DNA of 64,000 nt from Saccharibacillus endophyticus (lineage in GTDB: Bacteria > Bacillota > Bacilli > Paenibacillales > Paenibacillaceae): positions 310,001 to 374,000 of the forward strand of contig NZ_JAAZWE010000001.1 in NCBI RefSeq assembly GCF_013185185.1, in the 5' to 3' direction. The first letter of the stretch is position 1. Every line of letters begins with the position of its first letter. This document shows positions 16,745 through 26,416 of this stretch, one piece after another. Below the pieces are notes generated by a model. That model saw only the letters and a program-made list of their open reading frames with translations, was not told the DNA's origin and did not search any database. The position numbers and the translations under genes were made by a program.

Positions 16745-18472
16745 ATGACGCAGCAAACCGAATGGAAAAAGTATCCGCCGCACGATCGGCCGCATAGCGA
16801 TGTCGAAGATATTAAGCGCAACAGCGATTATTTGCGGGGCAGTCTCGTCGAGACGTTGAAAGATCCGTTGACCGGTTCGATTCCGGAAGACGATAACCGC
16901 CTGATGAAGCACCACGGCAGCTATATGCAGGATGACCGCGACTTGCGCAACGAACGCAGCAAGTCGAAGCTGGAGCCGGCTTACCAGTTCATGCTGCGCG
17001 TTCGCGCCTCCGGCGGCGTGGTCACGCCCGAGCAGTGGCTCATGATGGACAGCATCTCGCATAAATACGGCAATGAAACGATCCGCCTGACGACGCGCCA
17101 ATCGTTCCAGCTTCACGGCGTGCTCAAGTGGAATTTGAAAAATACGATCCGCGAAGTCAACGACGCGCTGCTCAGCACGCTTGCGGCCTGCGGCGACGTT
17201 AACCGGAACGTGATGTGCAATCCGAATCCGTACCAATCCGAGGTGCATTCCGAAGTCTATGAATGGGCGGACAAAGTCAGCCGTCACCTCGATCCGCACA
17301 CCCGTGCTTATCACGAGATCTGGCTGGACGAGGAAAAGGTCGTGGACAGCCGCGAGCAGGACCCGGAGCCTATTTATGGACCTGTATATCTGCCGCGCAA
17401 ATTCAAGATCGGCATCGCCGTCCCGCCGTCCAACGACGTCGATGTGTTCTCGCAGGATCTGGGCTTGATCGCGATCGTGGAAAACGGCAAATTGGTCGGC
17501 TTCAACGTCACGGTAGGCGGCGGCATGGGCATGTCGCACGGCGATAACAAGACCTATCCGCAGCTCGGCAAGCTGATCGGCTTCATTACGCCGGAGCAGT
17601 CTATCGATCTGGCGGAAAAAGTCGTGACGATTCAGCGCGACTACGGCGACCGCGCGGTGCGCAAACACGCCCGCTTCAAATACACGATCGACGACCGCGG
17701 ACTGGATTGGTTCGTGAACGAACTGCATACCCGCCTCGGCTGGGAACTTCAAGCGGCGCGCGACTTCAGCTTCGACCATAACGGCGACCGTTACGGTTGG
17801 ATCAAAGGAAGCAACGGCAAATGGCATCAGACGCTGTTTATCCAAAACGGACGGATTGCCGACTTCGAGAACTATCCGCTGATGACGGGCTTGCGCGAGA
17901 TCGCCAAGGTTCATGACGGCGACTTCCGCCTGACCGCGAACCAGAACTTGATCATCGGCAACGTCAGCAGTCAGAAAAAGCGCAAAATCGAAGCCCTGAT
18001 CAAACAGTACAACTTGACGGACGGCGCGCATGATTCGGCTTTGCGCCGCAGTTCGATGGCCTGCGTGGCGCTTCCGACCTGCGGTCTGGCCATGGCCGAA
18101 TCCGAACGCTATCTGCCGGGATTGATCGATAAGCTGGAGCCGATGCTGGAAGAAGCCGGCTTGCGCGAAAAAGAAATCGTGATCCGCATGACGGGCTGCC
18201 CGAACGGCTGCGCGCGTCCGATGCTGGCGGAATTGGCCTTTATCGGCAAAGGACCGGGCAAATACAATATGTATCTCGGCGGCGCGCATGACGGAGCGCG
18301 TTTGAACAAGCTGTACAAAGAAAATATCGGCGAAGAAGAGATCTTGTCTTCGCTCAAGCCGATTATCGGACGTTATGCGAAGGAACGCCTGGACGGCGAG
18401 CATTTCGGCGACTTTACGGTACGTTCGGGTTACGTGGAAGCCGTTCATGACGGACGGCAGTTCCACGCGTGA
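16745..18472 (+). CDS. cysI: Sulfite reductase [NADPH] haemoprotein beta subunit
   Basis: A 575-residue sirohaem and [4Fe-4S] enzyme that reduces sulfite to sulfide by six electrons. The cluster/sirohaem cysteines are C440 and C446 in [15 protein letters not shown], and C485 and C489 in [21 protein letters not shown] and NVMCNPNP are also family-typical. AAAGGGGAAGC precedes the ATG. It is the second gene of cysJI and is closed by a strong terminator at 18541-18588. No sulfate permease, ATP sulfurylase or APS reductase gene is in the window. Confidence 0.95.
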   Translation: MTQQTEWKKYPPHDRPHSDVEDIKRNSDYLRGSLVETLKDPLTGSIPEDDNRLMKHHGSYMQDDRDLRNERSKSKLEPAYQFMLRVRASGGVVTPEQWLMMDSISHKYGNETIRLTTRQSFQLHGVLKWNLKNTIREVNDALLSTLAACGDVNRNVMCNPNPYQSEVHSEVYEWADKVSRHLDPHTRAYHEIWLDEEKVVDSREQDPEPIYGPVYLPRKFKIGIAVPPSNDVDVFSQDLGLIAIVENGKLVGFNVTVGGGMGMSHGDNKTYPQLGKLIGFITPEQSIDLAEKVVTIQRDYGDRAVRKHARFKYTIDDRGLDWFVNELHTRLGWELQAARDFSFDHNGDRYGWIKGSNGKWHQTLFIQNGRIADFENYPLMTGLREIAKVHDGDFRLTANQNLIIGNVSSQKKRKIEALIKQYNLTDGAHDSALRRSSMACVALPTCGLAMAESERYLPGLIDKLEPMLEEAGLREKEIVIRMTGCPNGCARPMLAELAFIGKGPGKYNMYLGGAHDGARLNKLYKENIGEEEILSSLKPIIGRYAKERLDGEHFGDFTVRSGYVEAVHDGRQFHA

Positions 18473-18540
18473 TCGAACCAAGCCGACTCGATCGGAAATG
18501 ATCCGGTCATGCCGGGCGATTTGAAGTCCGAAGCACTGGG

Positions 18541-18588
18541 AAAGACGAAAAGCAGGGCCGCCGCGCCGACTGCTTTTCGTCTTTTTTT
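18541..18588 (+). terminator. Terminator of cysJI
   Basis: A 15-bp stem (AAAGACGAAAAGCAG with CTGCTTTTCGTCTTT) followed by an unbroken T run. Confidence 0.9.
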
Positions 18589-18735
18589 GTCGATTCAACG
18601 TATCGAAATGCCGAACGCTCAACAAATCGCTTGTCTTTGTCGATTGTATGTCTCCGACGTCCGTTTTACGCTAAAAAGGCAAACGGCACCGATTCGGAGG
18701 CCGTCACTATTCGATAACGGAAAGAGGTCGTTCAT

Positions 18736-19731
18736 ATGGGAAATCAACAAATTGCAGACGGTTCGCACAAGACGATGAAAGCCGCGTTGTATCGCGAATA
18801 CGGAGGTCCGGAGCAAGTCGTGGTAGAACGCGTTCCGATGCCGGTTCCCTCCGCCGGGGAAGTATTGGTTCGGATCGCGGGCAGCGGATTCAATATCGTG
18901 GACAATGTGCTGCGAGCCGGTTATATGAGCGGTCAATTTCCGCAAGTCTTCCCGTTCGTGCCCAACATCGAATTGTCCGGCACGGTCGCGGCGGTCGGTG
19001 AAGGCGTCACGCGCTGGAGCGCGGGCGACCGCGTGTATCAATCCAGAACGTTGATCCAAAGCGGAGGCGCGGCGGAATATGCGATCGCCGAAGCAGGCGG
19101 CTTGGCGGCGGCGCCGCAAACGCTGGATTTGGCCGACGCGGGCGGCGTGCCGCTGTGCGCGCTGACCGCTTGGCAAGCGCTGTTCGAACACGGAGCTCTG
19201 AAGGCCGGGCAGCGGGTGATGATTGTGGGGGCGTCAGGCAGCGTCGGGCATTACGCCGTTCAGTTTGCCCGGAATGCGGATGCTTGCGTGATCGGGATCT
19301 CGTCCGCTTCTTCTTCGGCACAGGTCAAAGAGCTGGGCGCGGACGCAGTGCTCGATTATGCGGAGGACGATTGGATGCGGACGATCGTCGAACCGCTGGA
19401 CCTGATCGTCAACGTATCGCTGGCCGAGCCGGATCAGGTCAACGCTTGGCTGCCGCTGCTTCGCGAAGGCGGGGCGCTGATCAGTGCTTGGTCGCCTGTC
19501 GACGAAGAAACAGCCCGGCGCCACGGCGTCACGGGCAAACTGATCCATATGCACGGCGATGCCGGACAGTTGGCGGACATTACGCGGCTGATCGACGACG
19601 GCGTGGTGAAGATCCGCATCGACGAACGCATCGGATTGGACGGCTTGCGCGGCGTGCATGCGCGAAGCGCCGCAGGGAAGCTTCGCGGCAAAGTGCTGGT
19701 CATTCCCGCGGAAACCGGAGAGCACGTTTAG
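18736..19731 (+). CDS. Quinone oxidoreductase-like MDR-family dehydrogenase
   Basis: A 331-residue medium-chain dehydrogenase/reductase of the NADPH:quinone reductase type. It shows the family N-terminus MKAALYREYGGPEQVVVERV (starting at residue 14) and the Rossmann loop VMIVGASGSVGHYAVQFAR for NADP(H) binding. It has no cysteine cluster for structural zinc. AAAGAGGTCG precedes the ATG at 18736; an internal ATG at residue 14 could be an alternative start. It converges on a TetR gene with only 16 bp between stops. The substrate is unknown. Confidence 0.82.
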   Translation: MGNQQIADGSHKTMKAALYREYGGPEQVVVERVPMPVPSAGEVLVRIAGSGFNIVDNVLRAGYMSGQFPQVFPFVPNIELSGTVAAVGEGVTRWSAGDRVYQSRTLIQSGGAAEYAIAEAGGLAAAPQTLDLADAGGVPLCALTAWQALFEHGALKAGQRVMIVGASGSVGHYAVQFARNADACVIGISSASSSAQVKELGADAVLDYAEDDWMRTIVEPLDLIVNVSLAEPDQVNAWLPLLREGGALISAWSPVDEETARRHGVTGKLIHMHGDAGQLADITRLIDDGVVKIRIDERIGLDGLRGVHARSAAGKLRGKVLVIPAETGEHV

Positions 19732-19747
19732 GCGCGAAGTCGAACGT

Positions 19748-20341
19748 CTAACGCAAAATACGCTGCATCGCCATCAATTCGTTGTAAATCAACGCCAACT
19801 CCTCGGCTGATTCGTTTTGCCCCCGTTCCAGCCAGGCTTCCGTGATGCCGAGCAGCAGCGAAGCGGTATAAGCCGAAAAATAATCGGGAGGAACGGAAGG
19901 GTGCCGCTCGAAAATACGACTGTTGTCCAGCTTTCTGTGAAAGCTTCGGATAACGGTCTTTTTGAGTTTCGCGGGAAAACCTGCTTCTCCTTTTTTGCCG
20001 GACAGAAGTTCGAACAGTTCGGCATGGCTGGCGAAATAAGCAAAGATCGCGGCGAATTGCGGATAAGGCTTTTTTTCCAAATGATAGCGGTAAGTCTCCC
20101 CGAAATCGATCGCCACAATCAGAACTTGACGGAATCCTTCTAACAACTCGTTTTGGATCTGTTCCATCAGGTCGTATTTGTCCGAAAAGTGCAAGTAAAA
20201 CGTTCCGCGATTGATTCCCGCTTTTTCTACGATTTGGCGGACAGTCACTTTGCCGAAACCCGATTCTCGGACCGATGCGATAAACGTTTCGCGGATGGCT
20301 GCTCGGGTTCGATCGTTCATTTGTTGGTGGATGGACGGCAT
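19748..20341 (-). CDS. TetR-family transcriptional regulator
   Basis: A 198-residue TetR regulator. The N-terminal helix-turn-helix reads VTVRQIVEKAGINRGTFYLH followed by FSDKYDLMEQI; the C-terminal ligand domain is alpha-helical and not of a type I can name. The start at 20341 follows AAAGGAGCG. It lies tail to tail with the quinone oxidoreductase gene. TetR proteins often regulate adjacent redox or efflux genes, so a link is possible but unproven. Confidence 0.85.
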   Translation of the reverse strand: MPSIHQQMNDRTRAAIRETFIASVRESGFGKVTVRQIVEKAGINRGTFYLHFSDKYDLMEQIQNELLEGFRQVLIVAIDFGETYRYHLEKKPYPQFAAIFAYFASHAELFELLSGKKGEAGFPAKLKKTVIRSFHRKLDNSRIFERHPSVPPDYFSAYTASLLLGITEAWLERGQNESAEELALIYNELMAMQRILR

Positions 20342-20573
20342 ATTTCGCTCCTTTGACAGCCGGATTCTTTTCTCCATTTAAACATGAAACCCGAACGGTA
20401 CAAACAGCGAAAAAGCAACTTTGCGAAAAAGCCGCCGGCTCGATGTTCTTTTTTTATCGGCTTCATGTCTTGAATTTGGGGTAATGGAAAAAATAGAGGG
20501 CTTTTTAACTTGCAACAAGAAAATTCTCGAAAAATGTTTGCTTGCTTTGTCGGCGGGTTATATATTACACAGG

Positions 20574-20602
20574 TTGACTTCTTGTATATACAAGGTTACA
20601 AT
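20574..20602 (+). promoter_or_regulatory. Sigma-A promoter of the trehalose operon
   Basis: TTGACT at 20574-20579 and TACAAT at 20597-20602 with a 17-bp spacer. The spacer contains a perfect operator palindrome, so repressor binding would block polymerase directly. Confidence 0.8.
20581..20594. promoter_or_regulatory. TreR-type operator 1
   Basis: Perfect 14-bp palindrome CTTGTATATACAAG between the -35 and -10 boxes. It resembles the TTGTATATACAA operators bound by GntR-family TreR in Bacillus. Confidence 0.75.
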
Positions 20603-20617
20603 TCTTTTAGAAACATA

Positions 20618-20631
20618 CTTGTATATACATG
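20618..20631. promoter_or_regulatory. TreR-type operator 2
   Basis: CTTGTATATACATG, a near-copy of operator 1 placed 37 bp downstream, just after the expected transcription start. Confidence 0.7.
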
Positions 20632-20767
20632 AAGGGTATCATACGTTGGATTTATTTACGCTGCGGGTCAAACGCGCTCAACGTATCGAGGCTGTGGATA
20701 TTCGCTGTCTGCGAACGGACTTCCGAAAAGTCTGCGGCCTCTGGGAATACCCGAAGGAGGTACGCAG

Positions 20768-22477
20768 ATGGCAACCAAGAAGTCGAATAACCAAGCGGAA
20801 TGGTGGCGCAGATCGGTCGTTTACCAAGTGTATCCGCGCAGCTTCAACGATACGACGGGGAGCGGAGTCGGCGATATTCGGGGACTTACGAAAAAGCTCG
20901 ACTACCTCAAGGATCTCGGGACGGACATCGTCTGGCTGCAGCCGGTATACGATTCGCCGCAGAACGACAACGGCTACGACGTATCGGATTACCGTTCGAT
21001 CGACCCGATGTACGGAACGATGCAGGACTTCGACGAATTGACGGCCGAATTGAAAGCTCGCGATATGCATCTGATGCTGGATATCGTGGTCAACCATTCG
21101 TCGACCGAGCATGTCTGGTTCCAAGAGTCGCGCAAGTCGAAGGATAACCCGTACCGGGATTACTACATCTGGCGCGACCCGGCTCCGGGCGGCGGCGTTC
21201 CGAACAACTGGCAGTCCAAGTTCGGAGGCTCGGCTTGGCAGTACGACGAAGCAACGGGGCAATACTTCCTGGCGCTGTTCGACAAAACGCAGGCCGATCT
21301 GAACTGGGAGAACGAGAAGGTTCGTCAGGAAGCCGCAGATCTCATGCGTTTTTGGGCAGACAAAGGCGTTGACGGTTTCCGAATGGACGTCATTAACCTG
21401 ATTTCCAAAGACCAGGATTTCCCGGATGACGACGGCTCGATCATGACGGGAGACGGAAGACGGTATTACACGGACGGACCGAGGGTGCATGAATACATCA
21501 AAGAGTTATATGAGCGGGTATACGGTCCGTACGATCTGATCACCGTCGGAGAAATGTCGTCGACGACGCTTCAGCACTGCATTCGGTATTCGAATCCGGA
21601 AGAGCGGGAGTTCTCGATGACGTTCAATTTCCATCACCTGAAGGTCGATTATCCGGAGGGGAAAAAGTGGGAGCTGATGCCGTACGATTTCGAAGCTTTG
21701 AAAGGCTTGCTGTCCTCCTGGCAGATCGGGATGCACGAAGGCGGCGGCTGGAACGCGCTGTTCTGGAACAATCACGATCAGCCGCGCGCTTTGTCCCGTT
21801 TTGCCGACGACGGCCGCTGCCGGGTCGCGAGCGCCAAGATGCTGGCGACGACGCTGCACGGTCTGCAAGGCACTCCGTACGTTTTCCAGGGCGAGGAGAT
21901 CGGCATGCCGAATCCGAATTGGAACGAGATTTCCGAATTCCGCGACATCGAGTCCAAAAACATGTACCGCATCATGGTCGAGATGGGCAAGACGCCGGAA
22001 GAAGCTTTCGAGATCATCGCCAAGCGTTCCCGCGACAACGCCCGTACGCCGATGCAGTGGAACTACGGCCCGCAAGCCGGTTTCACCGACGGTACGCCGT
22101 GGATCAAGGTTGACGAACGTTATCCCGAGATCAACGTCAAAATGCAGCGCGAAGATCCCGAATCGGTATTCAGCCACTACAAGAACCTGATCGCGCTGCG
22201 CAAGACCGAAGACGTGCTGACCGACGGGCGTTATATCCGGCTGGATGAGGCGCATCCGCAGGTATTCGCTTATGCGAGAATGAACGATCGCGACACGTTG
22301 ATCGTCGTCTCGAATTTCACTTCGGAGGAAGCGATCTTTACGCTTCCGGAAGCGTATGCCGAATGGGGTCATTCCAAACTTGAGCTGTTGTCCGGCAACA
22401 GGCCGGAAGTACCGGTCTGGGGCGAGCAGCTCGAACTTGAATCGTACGCATCGTTCATGTGGATCATCCGGGGGTAA
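20768..22477 (+). CDS. treA: Trehalose-6-phosphate hydrolase (phospho-alpha-(1,1)-glucosidase)
   Basis: A 569-residue GH13 enzyme that cleaves imported trehalose 6-phosphate to glucose and glucose 6-phosphate in the cytoplasm. Family motifs are DIVVNHSSTEHVWFQ, the nucleophile D207 in GFRMDVINLI, the acid E262 in TVGEMSSTT and D337 in NNHDQPR. Oligo-1,6-glucosidases look similar; the trehalose assignment rests on the adjacent trehalose PTS gene and TreR. CGAAGGAGGTACG precedes the ATG. It is the first gene of treA-treP-treR, with the operator-controlled promoter about 165 nt upstream. Confidence 0.92.
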   Translation: MATKKSNNQAEWWRRSVVYQVYPRSFNDTTGSGVGDIRGLTKKLDYLKDLGTDIVWLQPVYDSPQNDNGYDVSDYRSIDPMYGTMQDFDELTAELKARDMHLMLDIVVNHSSTEHVWFQESRKSKDNPYRDYYIWRDPAPGGGVPNNWQSKFGGSAWQYDEATGQYFLALFDKTQADLNWENEKVRQEAADLMRFWADKGVDGFRMDVINLISKDQDFPDDDGSIMTGDGRRYYTDGPRVHEYIKELYERVYGPYDLITVGEMSSTTLQHCIRYSNPEEREFSMTFNFHHLKVDYPEGKKWELMPYDFEALKGLLSSWQIGMHEGGGWNALFWNNHDQPRALSRFADDGRCRVASAKMLATTLHGLQGTPYVFQGEEIGMPNPNWNEISEFRDIESKNMYRIMVEMGKTPEEAFEIIAKRSRDNARTPMQWNYGPQAGFTDGTPWIKVDERYPEINVKMQREDPESVFSHYKNLIALRKTEDVLTDGRYIRLDEAHPQVFAYARMNDRDTLIVVSNFTSEEAIFTLPEAYAEWGHSKLELLSGNRPEVPVWGEQLELESYASFMWIIRG

Positions 22478-22516
22478 ATCCCCCGGCATTTCATAACAAA
22501 GAATGGGGTTGGGAAA

Positions 22517-24577
22517 ATGTCCGTAAAAAGAGAGGATGTCGAGAAGATCGTCCAGGCCATAGGCGGCAAGGACAATATCGAAGTCGCGACGCACTGCGTC
22601 ACGCGGCTGCGCTTCTCGCTCGTGGATGAAAGCAAGGTCGATAAGCAGGCGTTGGACGATAACGAGCTGGCAAAAGGCTACTTTTCCACGCAAGGTCAGT
22701 TCCAGGTCATTATCGGTCCGGGCATCGTCGACAAAGCTTATGACGAATTGATAGCGATTACCGGAGGCCAACGCGCCACCAAAGACGACGTGAAATCGGC
22801 GGCGATCAAGCATAAGAGCCCGGTGCAGCAGTTTATCAAAACGCTGTCCGATATCTTTATCCCGCTGCTGCCGGCACTCGTTACCGCGGGTCTGCTGCTC
22901 GGTATCAATAACCTGCTCACCGGTAAAGACATCTTTTTCGCCGCCAAGTCGCTGGTGGAAGTTTATCCGCAATGGGCCGACTTCGCCGCAATCGTGAATA
23001 CGATTGCAAGCACCGCGTTCACCTTCCTGCCTGCACTCGTCGGTTGGTCGGCGGCCACTAGGTTCGGAGGCAGTCCGCTGCTCGGCGTCGTGCTCGGTTT
23101 GATCCTGGTGAACCCGGGTCTGATGAGCGCTTACGATTATGCCGCGGCTCTCAATGAAGGAACGGTACCGACCTGGAACCTCTTCGGCCTACATATCAAT
23201 GCGGTCGGCTACCAGGGACAAGTGCTGCCGATGCTCGTCGCGGCTTACGTATTGGTCGTGATCGAAAAATGGTTGAACCGAAAAGTTCCCGATTCGCTCA
23301 AACTGCTGGTGGTTGCTCCGGTCGCTCTGCTCGTTACGGGCTTTCTGGCCTTTGTCGTCATCGGTCCGGTCACGTTCACGCTCGGCAACTGGTTGACTGA
23401 CGGAGTAGTATGGTTGTTCGATACCGTGCCTTGGCTCGGCGGTTTGCTCTATGGCGGTCTTTATGCTCCTCTCGTCATTACGGGGATGCACCACACGTTC
23501 CTTGCGGTCGATTTGCAGTTGATCAACTCCACCGGCGGCACGTTCCTATGGCCGATGCTGGCGTTGTCCAATATTGCGCAAGGCGCCGCGGCGCTGGCGA
23601 TGATGTTCGTCATCCGCTCGCAAAAAATGAAAAGTTTATCGGCTACGACTTCCATTACAGCCTTCCTGGGCGTAACGGAGCCTGCGGTATTCGGGGTTAA
23701 CGTCCGCTTCAAATATCCGCTGTTCATGGGCATGATCGGTTCCGCGATCGGCGGCGTGCTGCTGACCATGAACGACGTTCGCGCATTCGCGGTCGGCGTC
23801 GGCGGTCTGCCGGGCTTCCTGGCGGTTAATGTCGGCGATTGGAGCATCTTCTTCATCGGCATGGGCATCTGTCTGGTGCTTCCGTTCGTCGGTACGATCG
23901 TTTACGGCAAGATCGTGACCCGCAAGCAAGCCGCTGCCGGAGAGCCGGTAGACGAAGAGGACTTGGCGGAACGCGACGTGAAAACGGTAGAAAACGCGCA
24001 AAGCCCGATTCCGAACACCGGAAATACAGTTGTGTCCCATGCTTCGTCTTCGGCGAACACGGACTCTTCCCCTGCGGCAGCAGGAAGCTCGGATGCCGTT
24101 GACGTGCTTGAGCTGTCTGCTCCGATTCAAGGCAAAGCCGTTCTGCTTGAAAACGTGCCGGACCCTGCTTTTGCCGAAAAACAAATGGGCGAGGGCATCG
24201 CGATCGAACCGTCCGAAGGCCGGGTTGTCGCTCCGTTCGACGGTACCGTTGCTCATGTTATCGACAAAAGCAAACACGCCGTCATTTTAGAGCATGCGAC
24301 CGGCGTACAGGTGCTGATCCACGTCGGAATCGATACGGTCGGCCTCAAAGGCAACGGCTTCAACGTTCACGTCGCGACGGGCGATGTGGTCAAAGAAGGA
24401 CAACTGCTGCTCGAGTTCGATCAGGAGATTATCAAAGCCGGCGGATATGCGACGATTTCGCCGATCATCATTCCTGCAGGACAGGATATCGTCGAGAACG
24501 TCGAAGAGATTCCGGGCAACGCAACCGAAGGAAAAACGCCTGTGATCCGGGTTCACTTGAGCCGTGCGGGAGTCTAA
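22517..24577 (+). CDS. treP: Trehalose-specific PTS permease EIIBCA, with fused IIA domain
   Basis: A 686-residue phosphotransferase permease that imports trehalose as trehalose 6-phosphate. The IIB domain is N-terminal, with the phosphocysteine C27 in VATHCVTRLRFSL. The IIC domain (about 105-480) has about ten helices and the signature GMHHTFLAVDLQLI. After a Ser/Ala-rich linker, a Crr-type IIA domain occupies about 535-686, with the phosphohistidine H602 in LIHVGIDTVGLKGNGF. Bacillus subtilis TreP has no IIA domain, so this version should not need a separate EIIA. It starts 39 bp after treA. Confidence 0.92.
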   Translation: MSVKREDVEKIVQAIGGKDNIEVATHCVTRLRFSLVDESKVDKQALDDNELAKGYFSTQGQFQVIIGPGIVDKAYDELIAITGGQRATKDDVKSAAIKHKSPVQQFIKTLSDIFIPLLPALVTAGLLLGINNLLTGKDIFFAAKSLVEVYPQWADFAAIVNTIASTAFTFLPALVGWSAATRFGGSPLLGVVLGLILVNPGLMSAYDYAAALNEGTVPTWNLFGLHINAVGYQGQVLPMLVAAYVLVVIEKWLNRKVPDSLKLLVVAPVALLVTGFLAFVVIGPVTFTLGNWLTDGVVWLFDTVPWLGGLLYGGLYAPLVITGMHHTFLAVDLQLINSTGGTFLWPMLALSNIAQGAAALAMMFVIRSQKMKSLSATTSITAFLGVTEPAVFGVNVRFKYPLFMGMIGSAIGGVLLTMNDVRAFAVGVGGLPGFLAVNVGDWSIFFIGMGICLVLPFVGTIVYGKIVTRKQAAAGEPVDEEDLAERDVKTVENAQSPIPNTGNTVVSHASSSANTDSSPAAAGSSDAVDVLELSAPIQGKAVLLENVPDPAFAEKQMGEGIAIEPSEGRVVAPFDGTVAHVIDKSKHAVILEHATGVQVLIHVGIDTVGLKGNGFNVHVATGDVVKEGQLLLEFDQEIIKAGGYATISPIIIPAGQDIVENVEEIPGNATEGKTPVIRVHLSRAGV

Positions 24578-24724
24578 CGCAAGCTATCGCATGAAATCAT
24601 CAGGTATAGCGTATGCGCTTGGCGAAACTCCCGGCGCATACGTCGTACGGGCGCAACGGGAAACATGACAAACTTCTTTGCTTTTTCACAAAATCCCCCG
24701 TAAAATGGGTCACGGTGATTAACG

Positions 24725-25450
24725 ATGAACAAAAACATTTTCTCGCAAATTTATACCGATTATACGCAGCGGATCGAGACGGGCCTGCTCAAGACGGGAA
24801 TCAAGCTCCCTTCGGAGAACGAGATTGCCGAAGAGTACGCCACGTCGAGAGAAACGGTGCGCAAGGCGCTCCATCTGTTGTCGCAAAACGGTTATATTCA
24901 CAAGATTCGGGGCAAAGGTTCTTACGTGCTCGACATCAACCGCATGGAGTTTCCGATCTCGGGTCTCGTCAGCTTCAAGGAGTTATCCGAACGTCTGGGT
25001 CGCCCCGCGCGTACATTGGTGCACGAGACGATTCGGATTCCTTGTCCGCAAAACGTGGCGCGGCAGCTTCAGATTACCGAGCAGGAAGAGGTCTGGAAGG
25101 TCGTCCGGGCGCGGGAGATCGAAGAAGAGAAGGTCATTTTGGACAAAGATTATTTTCTTGCCTCGGTTATTCCCGCGTTGACTGCGGAGATCGCCGCCGA
25201 TTCGATCTATGCGTATCTGGAAGGCGATTGTTCGCTCAAAATCGCGTATGCGAAAAAAGAGATTTCGGTGGAAAAAGTATCTGCCGAAGACAAACGGCTG
25301 CTCGACCTCGGCCGGGATACGCATATCGTCGTGGTGCGCAATTATGTCCATTTGGAAGACACGACGCTGTTCCAGTACACGGAGTCCCGGCATCGGCTGG
25401 ATAAGTTTCAGTTCGTGGATTTCGCTCGTCGCGCGGTGGCGGAGGAGTAA
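24725..25450 (+). CDS. treR: GntR-family trehalose operon repressor
   Basis: A 241-residue GntR/HutC-type regulator. The winged helix is N-terminal (IETGLLKTGIKLPSENEIAE, then ATSRETVRKALHLLSQNGYI and KIRGKGSYV) and the UTRA ligand domain covers about 85-235. TreR binds trehalose 6-phosphate and then releases its operators. It lies 147 bp after treP and is closed by a bidirectional terminator. The start ATG at 24725 has only a weak GGTGATT-type ribosome binding site, which may keep repressor levels low. Confidence 0.9.
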   Translation: MNKNIFSQIYTDYTQRIETGLLKTGIKLPSENEIAEEYATSRETVRKALHLLSQNGYIHKIRGKGSYVLDINRMEFPISGLVSFKELSERLGRPARTLVHETIRIPCPQNVARQLQITEQEEVWKVVRAREIEEEKVILDKDYFLASVIPALTAEIAADSIYAYLEGDCSLKIAYAKKEISVEKVSAEDKRLLDLGRDTHIVVVRNYVHLEDTTLFQYTESRHRLDKFQFVDFARRAVAEE

Positions 25451-25466
25451 TGGGTTAGGGTACGAC

Positions 25467-25517
25467 AAAAAAAGAAGCCCCGACATTTCGCATGATGCGA
25501 AGGTCGAGGGCTTCTTT
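25467..25517. terminator. Bidirectional terminator between treR and the amidohydrolase
   Basis: AAAGAAGCCC...GGGCTTCTTT with an inner CGAC/GTCG and TTCGCATGATGCGAA stem; an A run on the left and T run on the right serve both strands. Confidence 0.85.
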
Positions 25518-25528
25518 AAGTCGTTGCA

Positions 25529-26416
25529 TTATTCAGCTTCAAGTTCCTTGATCGCGTCTTTCAGCTTAGGGAACACGTCCAGCGCATTTTGATAGAACAC
25601 GTGATGCCAGTATTTTTCCGGAATCAAATGCTTCACGAAACGAATATACGAATCGATCGGGATCAGCGGCCAGTCGGTTCCGAATACGAGGCGATCGTAA
25701 CGCTCGGCGAACACGATCGCGCGTTTGAAATGATCGACGTAGGTCTGTTCGGTCAGCAGGCGGGTGATTTTGTTGTCGTCGCCCACGATCCAACCGGACA
25801 GGTCGGCGTACAGATTCGGGTTCTTTTCCAGCATCGCCGCAGTATCCATGACCCACGGATCGCCGAGATGACAGATCATGAACGTGATATCGCGGTGCGC
25901 GAGCAGCGCTTCTTCCATGGACAGGGGGTGCGAGTATTTCAACAGTCCGCGATCGGAATAAGTAAGACCGCCGTGGATCACGATCGGCAGCTTATATTTG
26001 GAAGCCAACGCGTAGACCGGATCATAGATCGGGTCGTTCACGGCAAAATGGTAATATCCCGCGTACAGCTTAATGCCCACCGTTTTAGGATGTTGAAGAG
26101 CTTTTTCCACAGCTTCTAATTGTCCCGGTTCATGCAGCGTGTGCGGGTTGATGCCCGCGCATTCGAACACGGTCTTGGGCAGCGTATCGAGCGTGCCGCC
26201 GCCCAGATCGAGTCCCATCGGGTTCGCAGCGGCATTGTCGGGGAATCCGCCGGGAACCGTCTCGGTTACGCCCATACCGACCGCAGCGATCACGCCGGCC
26301 CGACGGAATTCGTCAGCGAGACCTTCCGGCGTATAGCTGAGCAAAGCCACCTCGTCGGCGGTCTGATGGAAGCTTTCTATCTCGGAGTAGTGAATATGGG
26401 CATCGATGATTTTCAT
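25529..26416 (-). CDS. Metal-dependent amidohydrolase-2 family hydrolase
   Basis: A 295-residue TIM-barrel hydrolase of the amidohydrolase_2 type. Metal-binding features are DAHIH at residues 5-9, a histidine in LPIVIHGGLTYSD, another in FMICHLGDPWV, and an aspartate in RLVFGTDWPLIP. Family members hydrolyse or decarboxylate cyclic and aromatic acids, lactones and similar compounds; I cannot assign a substrate. The start codon overlaps the stop of the large GNAT gene by 4 bp (ATGA), so the two are translationally coupled. Confidence 0.82.
   Translation of the reverse strand: MKIIDAHIHYSEIESFHQTADEVALLSYTPEGLADEFRRAGVIAAVGMGVTETVPGGFPDNAAANPMGLDLGGGTLDTLPKTVFECAGINPHTLHEPGQLEAVEKALQHPKTVGIKLYAGYYHFAVNDPIYDPVYALASKYKLPIVIHGGLTYSDRGLLKYSHPLSMEEALLAHRDITFMICHLGDPWVMDTAAMLEKNPNLYADLSGWIVGDDNKITRLLTEQTYVDHFKRAIVFAERYDRLVFGTDWPLIPIDSYIRFVKHLIPEKYWHHVFYQNALDVFPKLKDAIKELEAE

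Noticed and set aside
14729..18625. 1298-codon open frame on the minus strand opposite cysJI
   Set aside because: It is a shadow: cysJ and cysI on the plus strand have complete domain content, the minus frame has low-complexity Arg/His/Phe/Val composition and no recognisable domain or ribosome binding site.
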